Assembly (NCBI RefSeq): GCF_019578655.1
Contig: NC_063259.1
Coordinates: 25,097,277-25,161,276, forward strand
Direction: 5' to 3'
From: Ricinus communis
Lineage: Eukaryota; Streptophyta; Magnoliopsida; Malpighiales; Euphorbiaceae
Length of the DNA stretch: 64,000 nucleotides
Part shown: positions 36,082-47,775 of the stretch, piece by piece
Layout: each line of letters opens with the position of its first letter
Position numbering within the stretch: the stretch's first letter is position 1
Program-made: the position numbers and the translations under genes
Notes under the pieces: generated by a model
The model's database searches: none
Seen by the model: the letters and a program-made list of their open reading frames with translations, nothing else
Told to the model about the DNA's origin: nothing

Positions 36082-39000
36082 TCAAATTGAAGGTGGAGAT
36101 GGACTATAAATCAAATCCCCTCTTGTGCCTGAAATCTTTATTAGCATTGCTAGCACCTCTTTCATGTTTGGTCTGGCCTGTGGTGATTCTGCAGTGCACC
36201 TTATACCAATTCTCAGCAACTCACACATCTCTACTGCTCCTTCTGCTAATCCTGAGCCCAAGAATATAACTGGTATCATTGATCTGCCTGATAATCCTCC
36301 ATTTCGCCCATTTCCAATTACTCTTCTAGCCCATTCTACTAGACACTCTTCACCACCATCAACAGCTCGCCTTCCTGTGGCCAATTCCATTGCAAGTACC
36401 CCGAAACTGTACACATCGCCTTTCGTAGTAGCTTGCCATGTTTGTCCATATTCTGGTGCAACATAACCCACTGTGCCTGCTACCATTGTAGTCACATGAC
36501 TGTCTCCTGCATCAACAAATCTTGCTAGCCCAAAATCTGTCACTCGTGCCTTGCCATCTTTATCTAGCAGGACGTTGCTAGCCTTGACATCACGGTGAAC
36601 AATCGCAGGATAGCATTCATGGTGTAGAAATACTAATGCTCTAGCTACATCAATGGCTATATCCGTACGCCTTCTCCATGTTAGTTTCATTCTATCCGAT
36701 ATAAGATCCTCTAAGCTTCCGCCTTTCATGTACTCATAAATTAATATTTTCTCTGAACCATTAAGGCACCAACCGTAGAGTGTAACGAGATTTGGATGCG
36801 GCCAACCAAAGCCATTTCCAGTTAGGACTTCCATTTCAGCTCGAAACTCTTTTTCGCCTTCGATTCCTTCTCTCTGTAGCTTCTTTACTGCTACTTCTCT
36901 TCCATCAGGTAATACTCCTCTGTACACAGTTCCAAAACCTCCTTTCCCGATTATTCTACTCTCTGAAAAATTTCCTGTTGCCTTCAAAATGTCAGCATGA
37001 GTGAATGCTGTTTTGTCTAAACGGATGACCTTAACTGTATCTGATAACCATGGAGATGAGCTGCCTGAACTTGAGGTCAAGTCGTGCCGATATTTAATTT
37101 CTTGCAAGAGATATCCAGGTGAGTCTGACGGGCTTTTTCCTAATATCCATACGATAACTGATAGAACTCCACAGACTAAGAAAGCTAGAGCGAGTGTTAA
37201 GACCACCAACAATCCAGCCCACGTTACATGCTCTCTCTTCTTCCTACCAATCCTCCTATTTTTTGGTGGGTAATCAGTGGAATTGCTGATAAATTTTGGA
37301 AGAACCAAGTTTGGATTACCTAAGTAAGAATCTTTCTCAAAAGTAGCCAATTGCCCAGTTGATGGAATGATGCCAGAAATCAACGGATTGTATGAGATAT
37401 TGAACTGATTTAGGCCGCTCAAGTCATTCAAAATTGCAGGAAAAGAACCAGAAAAATTATTGTAAGACAAATCAAGATTCTGTATGCATTTGATGCTCCC
37501 AATTTCATTTGGAATTTCACCTGAAAACCCATTCTTGCTTAGGTTTAGGACTACAAGTGGCAAACGTCCAATCTGTGGAGGCAGCTTCCCTGAAATCTGA
37601 TTGGAACCCAGATGCAGTAAACTGAGATTCTGCATCTTACCAATATCCTGAGGGACCTCACCTGAAAGCTGATTCCCACTGAGTTGAAGATAACCAGTTA
37701 TTTCAAGCGTGGAAATGGTAGATCCTGCAGCACAAACTGGGAAAAGGCCAATTCCTCTAAGTAACCTGTCCCATATACTTCTGCAACTCTTCCGTGTAAG
37801 GATGATATAAACAAAACTAAACGGTGGATAGTCAGCAGGAATCCACCTCTTCATTGCTAAACATTCCCCAGAGCCAGCGATGATGCCTTCGTTCTGCTGG
37901 TTTGACAAGAATGTTGGAGTGGGATTTCTGCCTATGTTCGTCAATTCTGGTGGGATGTGTCCAGAAAGGTTGTTGTTGGCAAGATTTAACCACAACAAGC
38001 TACTGCAGTTTCCCAATTCTTTAGGAATTTCACCTGTCAGCATATTGTTTGCGAGCATTAACCATAAGAGGGACCTCAAATTTCCAAATGAACTTGGTAT
38101 AGGTCCTGTTAGGCTATTGAAGGAGAGGTCAAGAGATTGGATGCTTGGAAAATTCCCATATTCCTTTGGTATGGAACCATTAAACTGATTATAAGCAAGG
38201 ATCAAGTACTTCAAGCTTGGCATCTGAGAAATTTCAACAGGTAATGAACCCGAGAAATTATTGTAGCTCAAATCTAATCGAACAACGTTCTGTAACTTGA
38301 GAATACCTGAAGAATATAATCCACCAGTATATGAATTTCCATGCAATACCAGAAACTTCACCTGTGTAAATCTGCCAAAAATCTTCTGCACATCTCCTCC
38401 AAAACTGTTTCTGCTCAAATCCAAAAAGGCCAACTTACTCAAGTTCAAAAGAGACTCTGGAATTATCTGAGAAAAACTATTGTTTCCCAAGAACAAACCT
38501 TCAAGACTAGAAATCAAGCCTATCTCAGATGGAATTTGTCCATTGAATTTGTTTCCCCACACATTCAAAACGGTCAAATTCTTACAATTTGAAATCTCTT
38601 TTGGCAACTCATTCGTGAAATTATTTTCTGATAAATCCAACTCTTGAAGGCTACAGTTCTCACCAAAACTTAACCCCAGAATTTCTCCACTAAGAAAATT
38701 TTGAGACACTGAAAACTCTTTAAGCCTTGAAAAGCCATTCCATATCCTTCCACTAAAAAGATTCGAGCTCAAATCAAGATACTGCAAACTCAAGCACCCA
38801 TCAAAACAATTATCAATCCTGCCAGTGAAGTTATTTCCAGAAATATTTGCAACAACTAACTTATTACAAATTGCCGGAAAACTATACTGAATTCCCCCGA
38901 AAAATCTGTTCAACGACAAGTCCAGAATCTGCAAGTTACTCAAACCAGTCAAGTTGAGCTCTCCCTCTAGCATATTGTGCGACAGATTGAGATGAGCCAA

Positions 39001-40019
39001 GTTTTGACAGTTGCTCAAGTCATTATTAATCACTCCACCAATATAGTTTTGAGAAAGATCGAGGTAAGAAAGTGCTGTCAGGGATGAGAAGTTGTTATAT
39101 AACAACCCAGAAATGTTATTGCCAATTAGTTTGACGCCAGTAACTCTTGAGCCATCTTCGCTGCACATGATACCTGACCAGTTGCAGGGGTTTTTGCTAA
39201 ATTGGCCCCATTGAGTGTATTGTCCTCGGTTTACTTGGTTCTTCTCTTCAAGAAACGATTTCAAGTTCAGTAGTACTTCCCTGTCCGTATCTAGAGAATC
39301 TCCAGCAACTACTACACCTGCAATGGATTAACAAAAATAAAGATTCTAGTTAATAGAATGTATGTTGGATAAGGAGCAGTAAGCAAATAAAATTGCCATG
39401 AGCTTTCTGGGAATTTGAGATTCTAAAATGAAATTCTTGTAAACTGAATGTGTCCTTGGAATTTGCAAACAGCAGTAGCAAGAAGACAGAGAAAAACAAA
39501 GAAAGTGGTATTAATGAAACGGAAGTATTAAAAAAAAAACATGAAAACAAGTGAACAGCTCCAGCAAACAAAGCAATTAATATATATGGGAGTGGTGTTA
39601 TTCTCTTTTATTTTCTTCTTCTTCTTCCAAAAACACGAGAATAAGATTCTTCCATATCCCAATGTAAGAAGACCCAGTTTGGGAATATGAGATTTTAAAA
39701 TGAAAACTTTGTATAAAAAGAATCTATTCTTGAAAGCTGCAAAAGACATTAATTATAAAATCCAGAATCTCTAAAAACAACAGTCTATATGTATGCATGT
39801 GTATTTCATGTTACAACATAAATAAATACAAAGGAAAAGCAGACCTAAACCTGAATGCAAAAACCAAGTTCAAAATGGATATGGTAATCATTAAACTTGA
39901 AGAGTACTTTGAAGAAAACAACTAAAGCTAATCTCGAACAAAGTTAGGTAAGTACCTGCAATCAAGATTAAGAATATGAACAACACAACACCCCATAAAT
40001 CTGCTTCTTCTTCTGGCAT
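36082..40019 (-). CDS. NILR1: LRR receptor-like kinase, NILR1 (At1g74360) type
   Basis: Two exons on the minus strand, 39956-40019 and 36082-39317, joined in frame to give 1099 residues, very close to the Arabidopsis protein. Residues about 9-24 form a signal peptide, followed by an LRR cap with CNWSGIMC. More than 20 leucine-rich repeats follow, interrupted by an island domain with GSGECLAMKRWIPADYPPF and SCRSIWDRLLRGIGLFPVC. A membrane span lies at about 731-758. The kinase has GKGGFG near 822-827, VAVKK with the lysine near 843, HRD near 939-941 and DFG near 959-961, so it is an active-looking RD kinase. In Arabidopsis NILR1 is a plasma-membrane immune receptor linked to nematode ascaroside perception. 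Orthology is judged from remembered sequence over the full length, including the island; the ligand here is inferred. Confidence 0.92.
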
Positions 40020-40054
40020 GATCAATCTTGATGATATTATTAATACTACCTTAA

Positions 40055-40090
40055 TTCTTCTTCTTCTTCTTCTTCTTCTTCTTCTTCTTC
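40055..40090. repeat. (TTC)n microsatellite in the NILR1-like leader
   Basis: About 12 uninterrupted TTC units, read as (GAA)n on the gene strand, starting 36 bp above the start codon and so likely in the untranslated leader. Confidence 0.95.
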
Positions 40091-40118
40091 TGTACTTCTT
40101 CTTCTTGTTATCGTTCAG

Positions 40119-40610
40119 GGTCAAAGAATACTATACAGCAACAAATTGACAATATATAAGTGCCTTACAATTCCATCAAGAAAATTCTTGGATTGGACTA
40201 GAAGCAAAATGAACTAAACTATCATATTAGGACATTCACAAATGTGATAAATTTGAAAGCACTCGAATGTTTTCGTTGAAGTACATGGCCTGCTGGTAGA
40301 CCAAACCAAACTTGAAAAAAATGCTTCCTTTATTTCTTTCTTTCTTTTTTTGTTTTCTCTTTTCCCTTTTTAAGCCTTATATTTATATTTTTGGAAAGAA
40401 ATAGAGAAAAAATATAAGAAGTAACTTATTATAGTAATACATAAATTTAATGATGTCTTGTCTAAAAACAGTACAGTTTTGATCTGTTTGTATGAATGTG
40501 TTAGTGCATACAGTTGAACTGTGGAGGAAGGAAGGAAACAAGCAAAATCAGGGGCGGTTGAGCCGCCCATGTTGACCGGTTCACGTATATTAGCCACGGG
40601 TTTGACTCAG
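40119..40610 (-). promoter_or_regulatory. Promoter of the NILR1-like gene with GCC-box and W-boxes
   Basis: About 540 bp above the start codon lies GGGCGGTTGAGCCGCCC (40552-40568), an inverted repeat containing the GCC-box AGCCGCC at 40561-40567. Close by are the W-boxes TTGACC (40572-40577) and TTGACT (40602-40607). A third W-box (GGTCAA on the plus strand) is at 40119-40124. GCC-boxes bind ERF factors and W-boxes bind WRKY factors, both central in plant defence, which fits an immune receptor. The motifs are seen; their use is inference. The nearest other gene on this side starts about 10 kb away. Confidence 0.5.
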
Positions 40611-43600
40611 AAGGGTAGAATTTTATGCTGAACACGTTGGTTCTTTTTCCTCATTTTGCCTCTATATAGTAATATATTTTTAAAAGGTTATTTTTCTACA
40701 AAAAAAAAATAAAATTTGAATCTTCATTTTCCAATTGTTGTTGAGAACAAGAAGCCAACTTGATTAAATTTATGTACATAAAACTTATTATTAAGAAAGT
40801 AAAATTATTTATTTTTTATCTAACATTCGCTCATTATTATTATTTTTATTAGCTTATATAAATATACTTCACGAATTGTTAATTTTTTTAAAAGAAAAGA
40901 AAAATTTATATATGGCACTTTATTTTTTAAAAAAGTTTTCATTTATCGGGGCAAAACTGGATATCTAAACATTATAATTTAATAATTAAAATTTATATTT
41001 ATATAAAAAAACTGTCTGTGAATCATATTTTAAAAAAATTATAAAAAATAAATGAAATGCGATAAACATGAGTATCTTATCACAGGAGTATATAGCTAAA
41101 AAAGAAAAAGAGAAAAAAGAAAGATTCCATTGCAACATTTGTTTTTGGAAATTCTTCGTGATTTTGGTTGGCAACTTTTTTTAATAAAATAATTACACTA
41201 TTTTGGTCAAAGCCGTCAAACATACAAAGGTGGTGAGCAAGTACGAATGTTCATACTAATTTAATATCATTTTTAATTAGAAGGATATTCCCTATATGAA
41301 TTAAGAATATAAAATTCGGAATTCCTATCTTTGGATAATATTATTTATATTATATAAGTCATGGATTTAGATCTATATCGGTTTATTTTAATAAGACTTT
41401 AAGAATTTAACGGTGCGAGTCTAATTAATTGATAAATTGAAATAAAATAAATATAAAGATAAAAAAGTTACAGATAAATCTCTGAATTTTTTGTTGGAAT
41501 GTAATTCAATTTTTAAATTCTGAACTATGAAATTTTTAAATAGAATAATTACATTTATAAAACTATTTCTATTTATTTTCCCTTGGAATAGAATGAGACC
41601 TTGTTAGTACTAGATGTTAAAAGAAAATGTTTTAATTCACATTTTTCACATGGGAGAGAATATTAATTAGCTCTATCTTCGATGAATAAAATAAAATAAA
41701 TTTTTTTCATTTGATAAAAAAAGAAAAAAGAAATAAAACCACAGTGATAAATTAAAAAAGAATCGTTTCTAAAAATAAAATCATTACGTATTTTAAATTT
41801 TAGAGTGTAATTAAACTATTTTAAAATTTAGAAATTTAATTGCACACTTTCACCAAAAATTGAGGAGCTTATCCACATCTTTTGCCAATACTAAATTAAT
41901 TAAAATGTTCTTATGTTCAGAATCTAATATTTCAATTCAAGTTTTAAATCTCAAATACACCAATGTGAACATTCAAAGTTTATTTGCTAATCTTTGAAAT
42001 GTCCATGGCTTGCCCAACAAGGGGAAGAAAATGCACAAGGATGTAATGAATAAAAATGAGAAATTTAGCTCCAAATTTGAGGAATGCAACATGAAGTTTC
42101 TATGCTCCATGGATGGAAGGGACCATTAATGTAGGGTTTGAAGGCTTTTGAATTTCCTATACATGAAAATGAGACCTAGAAGACAACATCGTCAACATAT
42201 TATAACACTTTTGTCTCACTTGGAAATAGAAAATTGAATTCCATTTACATTTACATATTCTATTGCCGACCATTTTAAAGAAAATTATAAATTAATGCAT
42301 AAAAGACTAACATGGGATTGGTTCTTAGAAATTTGCTAACTAATTAATTAATCGAGACTAGAAAAAGTATGGAGAAGACTTTTTGCATTTGCAATTACTA
42401 TTTTTCGGAATCGAATACTTCAATTATTTAATATTAATGAATATATATTATTTTTTATTCGATTTATATATGGCACGATATTAAAATATAAAAATATCAT
42501 TTTTACATTTATGCAAAACAAGTGGTCAAAATATTAAATTATCGCAGTAAAACTATGTCTCATGTCTATATGACATTGAAAATGGATTTAACTTGTGGTT
42601 AACAAATGGATCAACTATGGCTAATATTATATATATATATATATAAAGGTGCCCTGTAGTCCAAATTTTTTATATATTTTTTAGGAAAAGGAACAAACTT
42701 ATGCCTTAATTAGTAATTAATCAATTGTTAATTAATAGTAATGAAAAGAATCAAATCAAAACTGTTCTTCAACAAACACTTATCATAAGTTGGGAGCTGC
42801 CTATACATCTTAGATATGAGACTTTGACCATTGTGAACAACCACTTGTTTATTAATTATCAATTTTGTGTTATCATTCTTTTTCTGGAAGGAAAATTGTG
42901 GCTAAAAATGACAGTGATTTGGCAATTTTAGTCAAAATCTATTTAAATTAATTAAAATCACAGATTAGATTAGAATGGTCCTAATTCTAATCATTTGCTT
43001 TTATCATTAACTAATCAATTTTGTTTTTCATGTGTAGAATTAAAGGCATCCTCTCTCAATCTCTCAACAATAATAATAATTGTTAAAAGAAATTCAATCG
43101 ATTTCTAATTTTATAGGTTTGAATGAAATTGGTACTGTTTAATAATTAAAATAATTAAAATTATAATTCAATTTTGCTTGTAAGACTATTTATGTGTATA
43201 ATATTTTTTTTTCAATTAAATAATGGTATATGTTTTATTTGTGTCTCTATACAGAATGGTTCACGCATAAAATAATTACGGGTATAGAATACTAAAAAAA
43301 ATTGAGTATAAAATTCATCGATATTATGCTATAAAATGTAACTTTTATTTAAGAAAAAGAAAATGATATGAAATAATAGGTTGCTGAACAAATCGTATAT
43401 ACAAAGACAAGAAGGGCTTACACAATATGAATAAGAATCAATATTTGAGAAAAGCATCAAAACAAAAGAAAAAGAAAGAAAGAAAAGAGAAACTTGTATG
43501 CTTAGAAGTATGTACACAGAATAGGTATAAAAACAACAGAAAAAGCACCCAACAAAAGAACACAAAAGAAAAGGACATTAAAAGGATCATATATATATAT

Positions 43601-43924
43601 ATATTATGGCACTTTGATAGTAACTAGTCAAAAGAAAAAATGATGTTTTCCATCAAGAAATTGTTAGGATGGATGCATCCTTCTATACAACTGCAACTGC
43701 AACCTTAACTTTGCTTCTTGTCCCGAAGGAGACTGATTAATCCTAAGCCTCCCTGTCTCTCACAAAAATATTTCTCTTTTTTTCTTTTTAACAACTAAAT
43801 ATATATATATCAATACACAAATAATGGACAATAAATCAAAAAATAGAAAAAAAATTTTATCATTTATTGATCAAATATTTAATTTATATACATATATATA
43901 TATTGTTTGAGACAAAACTATTTC
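40611..43924. other. AT-rich intergenic DNA
   Basis: No gene recognised. Contains a candidate decayed inverted-repeat element at 41456-41886 and TA microsatellites near 42628-42646 and 43589-43605. Confidence 0.5.
41456..41886. mobile_element. Candidate decayed inverted-repeat MITE
   Basis: The left arm, with GATAAATCTCTGAATTTTTT, resembles the reverse complement of the right arm, with GGATAAGCTCCTCAATTTTT, over roughly 80 bp at about 70% identity. The ends are near GATAAAAAAG on the left and CTTTTGCC on the right. No convincing target duplication is visible; the 9-bp flanks match at only about 6 positions. It resembles the 9-bp-duplication elements at 6.4 and 9.5 kb in style, not in detailed sequence. 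Confidence 0.4.
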
Positions 43925-44408
43925 TTGTGAGTTAAGTTTTGAAATACTTTGAGGTCTTAGATAGATTTTGAGAAAAAATTGCTATTTCAGGTTTTGAAAA
44001 AGTGATAGAAAGTATACCTTTACCTTTGTTGGAAGAAAATGATGTATTTGGAGAGACTTCGGGATAAAGCTCTACTGCTTGCTTTGAATATTCTTCGACC
44101 ATCTTTTTTTTCTTTTAGAAAGGTTGGTTTGAATCTTTTCTAAGCATGACTCTGGTCAGAAAAGTATCTTTATAAGGTTGAAAGTTGCTAAGTCTTTTAC
44201 AGGTTAGATTGCTGAGAAGCTCAACATTCTTATCTTTTAGAAGATAAGGGTCTCCTATGAAATGGAGAAAAATTGTCAAGATTAAGGTTGATACAGCATC
44301 CTCAACAGGATTTCCTAGCTCATCTAGGATGTAGTCTATTCTATGTTGGTTTAGATGGCACATAGGATTTAAAGCTGCTGTGCTTGTGTGAGATGGTAAT
44401 CTCAACAT
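43925..44408 (-). pseudogene. Fragment of a capsid/Gag-like retroelement polyprotein
   Basis: On the minus strand 44115-44408 encodes a segment with ELLSNLTCKRLSNF, then YKDTFLTRVMLRKDSNQPF. Such text is common in plant retroelement and pararetrovirus-like polyproteins, upstream of the zinc knuckle. An open stretch at 43925-44113 in another frame may be a further piece. No movement, protease or reverse transcriptase domain was found and the ends are undefined, so this is an isolated, inactive piece of an old insertion. The family call rests on memory of those repeats. Confidence 0.5.
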
Positions 44409-44426
44409 CCTTTAAGCTGACTAAAA

Positions 44427-44451
44427 TATATATATATATATATATATATAG
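44427..44451. repeat. (TA)n microsatellite
   Basis: About 25 bases of alternating TA just upstream of the retroelement fragment. Confidence 0.9.
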
Positions 44452-46998
44452 TCATTTTAATTAAAAAGAAGACATGTTTATTAACTAAATAATCGGTATA
44501 TTAATGTTTTTTTACTTATAAGAATTTAGAAAATATTTTAAATTTGAATTTTTATAATCACCATTTACTGAAAATAATTATACATATAATCCGTCAATTG
44601 TGTCTTAGCAATTTAGCTTTACGGCATGGGAAACCGCCCTATCAATGGGGATATGTTGCACTCAAAAGGATTAATCATGATGACAAAAAAGTCAAAGTCA
44701 AACTTACGGCTCAAATTGTCAGCCATTTTGTAATGAAAATTTGTATTGGGGGGAAGTTCTAGTTGGATTGGTATTGCCACAATATTAAGATTTAATTCAA
44801 TTTTGCACAAAAATAATATAGTTTGTGCTATTTATTTAGTGAATTAAGCTTTCAAATTTAGTAGGCTGTGGAATATATGGACTATACCTAAATATAATGC
44901 AAGGTCCAGATTTTTCTAGATAAGTAAATTATTTATGGGTTTTGATTCTTCTTTGAAGGCTTTTTTTTCTTTCTTTGTTTTAAATAAATATATAATATTC
45001 TATTAACAAAATATGTATTGATATAATATAAAAATATATATATGAAGAAAATTTATTTCTAATAATTATATTTATTATATTAATGATAGAGGAAAGAAGT
45101 TTCACGACGAGTTTGATTCTTACGAGCTTATGATTGAATCTTTTAGTAATTATATAATAATTCCTATAATACCATAGCTCAAATTATCTAATAAAAAAAT
45201 TAGAAAATTTAAAAAAGTTTTACTAATTTTTATTTACTAAATTAATTATTTAATATATAATAAAATATAAAAATAATCGTAGATTTAAAAGTGATCGACA
45301 ATAAGTCAAGAGCTAGAATTTTAGTAAAAATATAAAAATGAGGCTATAATATTTTTATACTCCTTTGAAGGCATCTTTGAATTCTCTAGCAGTCCGCCAA
45401 ATCTTATTGACACCACTTACATTGATTTCTAACCATAGTTATAGGATAATTTGTTGTTGTAATATTTATGACACATTTTTATGGTCATGATTTCAGTAAA
45501 CTTTTGTAGTGAAATTTAATGGTAGCATTACAATACGACCCATATCCTTAAGATTTAATTGCCCTCAATTTTGATCCCAAATTTTATATGTATAAATGTA
45601 TATATTATTTCTTTTTGTGTTTTGGGCAATTGGGCATTGGTTAAATGGTAAATTTAGTGACTCACATCCACAAGGAGAAGAAAAAGAATACTCAAGCTTA
45701 AAATCGAAGACTTATTTTTATCTTTTCCTATTTCTTTTTAATTGGGAAGACAAATGGCAATTAAAGTAAATACTGAAAACTTTTTGTTTTGACCAATTAA
45801 ACTTGCATTAACAATAAATATTCAAGATTAATGACAAGGCTCAAGCAAATCAAAAGCCAAATTAAAATAGGCAACCTCCAACTATGATCATTAGCCTAAT
45901 CCAACCTCTAAGATAACTAGACCATGCATGAATTCCTATAGCAATCCGTCTGTGGTCCATCTTAGACCCAAAGTAGTTTCTCCAACTAATATATATTTCT
46001 TCTTATGTATTTAGCTATTTAAATCTAGTTGGGTCCAATGTGAAGGATTTATTATATATTAAAGTCTTAGTCAAAATATAAAGCTAAGGCATGTGCACAA
46101 AATTTAGACCGTATTAGAATCTTAGAAATTCAAAATAAGATCTTGGAAAAATTAACCATTACACCTCATTATTACATTAAAATAACATTCTAAGTTATTT
46201 TTTAGTAAAATAATAATTTAATAATTAAGAACTTGATGATTTGAGTAGTTAATTTCTCCATTTATATTCACTGTGGTTATTCTAGAAACACATTGATTTA
46301 TGTTCACATGAAGACTTTGACAAACAAAAATAGAAAATTTTTAATATATAATTTGCATGAACAACAAAGAACTACAAGAAAAAAAAAATAAAAAAATAAA
46401 AGAAGCACATGAATCATATGGCAAAAACTCATATTTGTTAAAATATAATTAGTAAAGCGGAACCCCACAGGCTAAACAAAAAGAAATGACTTCAAGACTT
46501 TGGCTACCCAACCCAACACAGCAAGTAACGTGTAGGAGAGGAGATTATCGTCTTTTGCTTCTCCAAGAATCATATGCACAAACTCATGTTGTTTTTGTGT
46601 TCGCCTTTGACGGGGCACTGACCAGCTTTCGCTTTTAGAATTTCCTTTTTTTTTTTTTTTTTTTTTAAAATTATTATTTTTAATCTTCCTAGATACTGAG
46701 AAATAAAATAAAATAAAATAAAAATAATTTTAGTTACAAATAAAAAGCAAAGAGAACGTAACTTGGAAATTTGTGGGTCTCTCTTCATTTTTTTTGCCAA
46801 GTTAAATTCCCGTGATGTATCTTTTTTCCTTTTTCTGTGGTGGATTCATATAAATGGGTTTACGATGTAATTTGGCCCTGCGGCCTGGATTATTGATACT
46901 TATGGGCTGAACTTGTCTGAAAACTTAACCCAATTGACGTACCGAAACCTCAATTTTGGTCTTGAAGTGGAATCAAGGGCCTAGAATGTGTTACTAAA
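44452..46998. other. AT-rich intergenic DNA
   Basis: No gene recognised. A T-run at about 46647-46665 and an ATAAA/AAAAT run near 46701-46725 are the only simple repeats noted. Confidence 0.5.
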
Positions 46999-46999
46999 G

Positions 47000-47113
47000 T
47001 TAGTGGTGCAGCTTCCTGGGCCCATTAAAATCCCAGCTGTTTCGATGGAGGTTTTTGAATCAAAAGGTAAAGCCCCCCGTTTCTCGATTCAGTTGGTGCG
47101 CTGGGAAGGATAA
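47000..47113 (+). other. Orphan promoter-like segment with a 22-codon open frame
   Basis: A palindromic TGGGCCCA at 47017-47024 (a site II-type promoter motif) is followed 20 bp later by an ATG at 47045. The open frame has 22 codons (starting MEVFESKGKAPRF) and ends in TAA at 47113. A GT at 47067 (TCAAAAG|GTAAAG) could act as a splice donor after 22 bases of frame. Composition is clearly more balanced than the surroundings. No further exon was found before the WEB-family gene, which lies on the other strand. It may be the leftover 5' end of a lost gene. Confidence 0.3.
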
Positions 47114-47775
47114 GTTTTCTGTTTTAAAATGTTTTCATTATAATTTTTTCTTATTTTTAATTACGTTCCTTCTATAATTTTCTTATCATACATATATTTA
47201 TAGTTAATATAAGCAATGACGAGTAGGACTTTTACGATTGGTAAATTATTTTTTTAAAAAAATTGTAATATAACTGTATATTCAAAATTAAAACCTTAAT
47301 TAATCCATAAGAGACCCTGCGCACTCTTGAGTTCTATAATTTTCACATTTCAAATACTTTTAATTTTTCTTCTAACATTCTTTGACATTAACTCATCATT
47401 TAGCTTCCTTTCAAACATCTCAAAAGATAAGCATTTACCCACAAATTTAATTTCACATAGATGCATGTCTCAACTTAATCAACGTATCAAAATCTTGCCT
47501 ATCCTTTCCATAATTATAATAAAAATAATAATAAATAATAAATAGTCAACCTTTTTACTTTAATTTTTTTTTTTAAAAAGGACCAACTTCGACTCATATT
47601 CTATTTTGCCAAACACCTCGAGGGCCAAGGCCAATAAATCCTTCGCAAACCATGCAAAATTACAGTTCTTTATAAGTCTTGATACAAAATGCATTGAAGG
47701 GATCAGACAATTTTTGTTGCTGTGAAGGATTCATTATTTGAAGGAAACATTAATCCATCAGAGCGTTAAAGAAGA
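47114..47775. other. 3' flank of the WEB-family gene
   Basis: AT-rich to about 47580, then a more balanced stretch (47580-47775) that is probably the 3' untranslated region of the WEB-family gene on the minus strand. No other feature was found. Confidence 0.45.

Noticed and set aside
39891..40124. Frame with an Arg-rich run overlapping the first NILR1-like exon
   Set aside because: The Arg run is the TTC/GAA microsatellite of the leader. The true start is the ATG at 40019 within this frame, and the frame's tail is intron.
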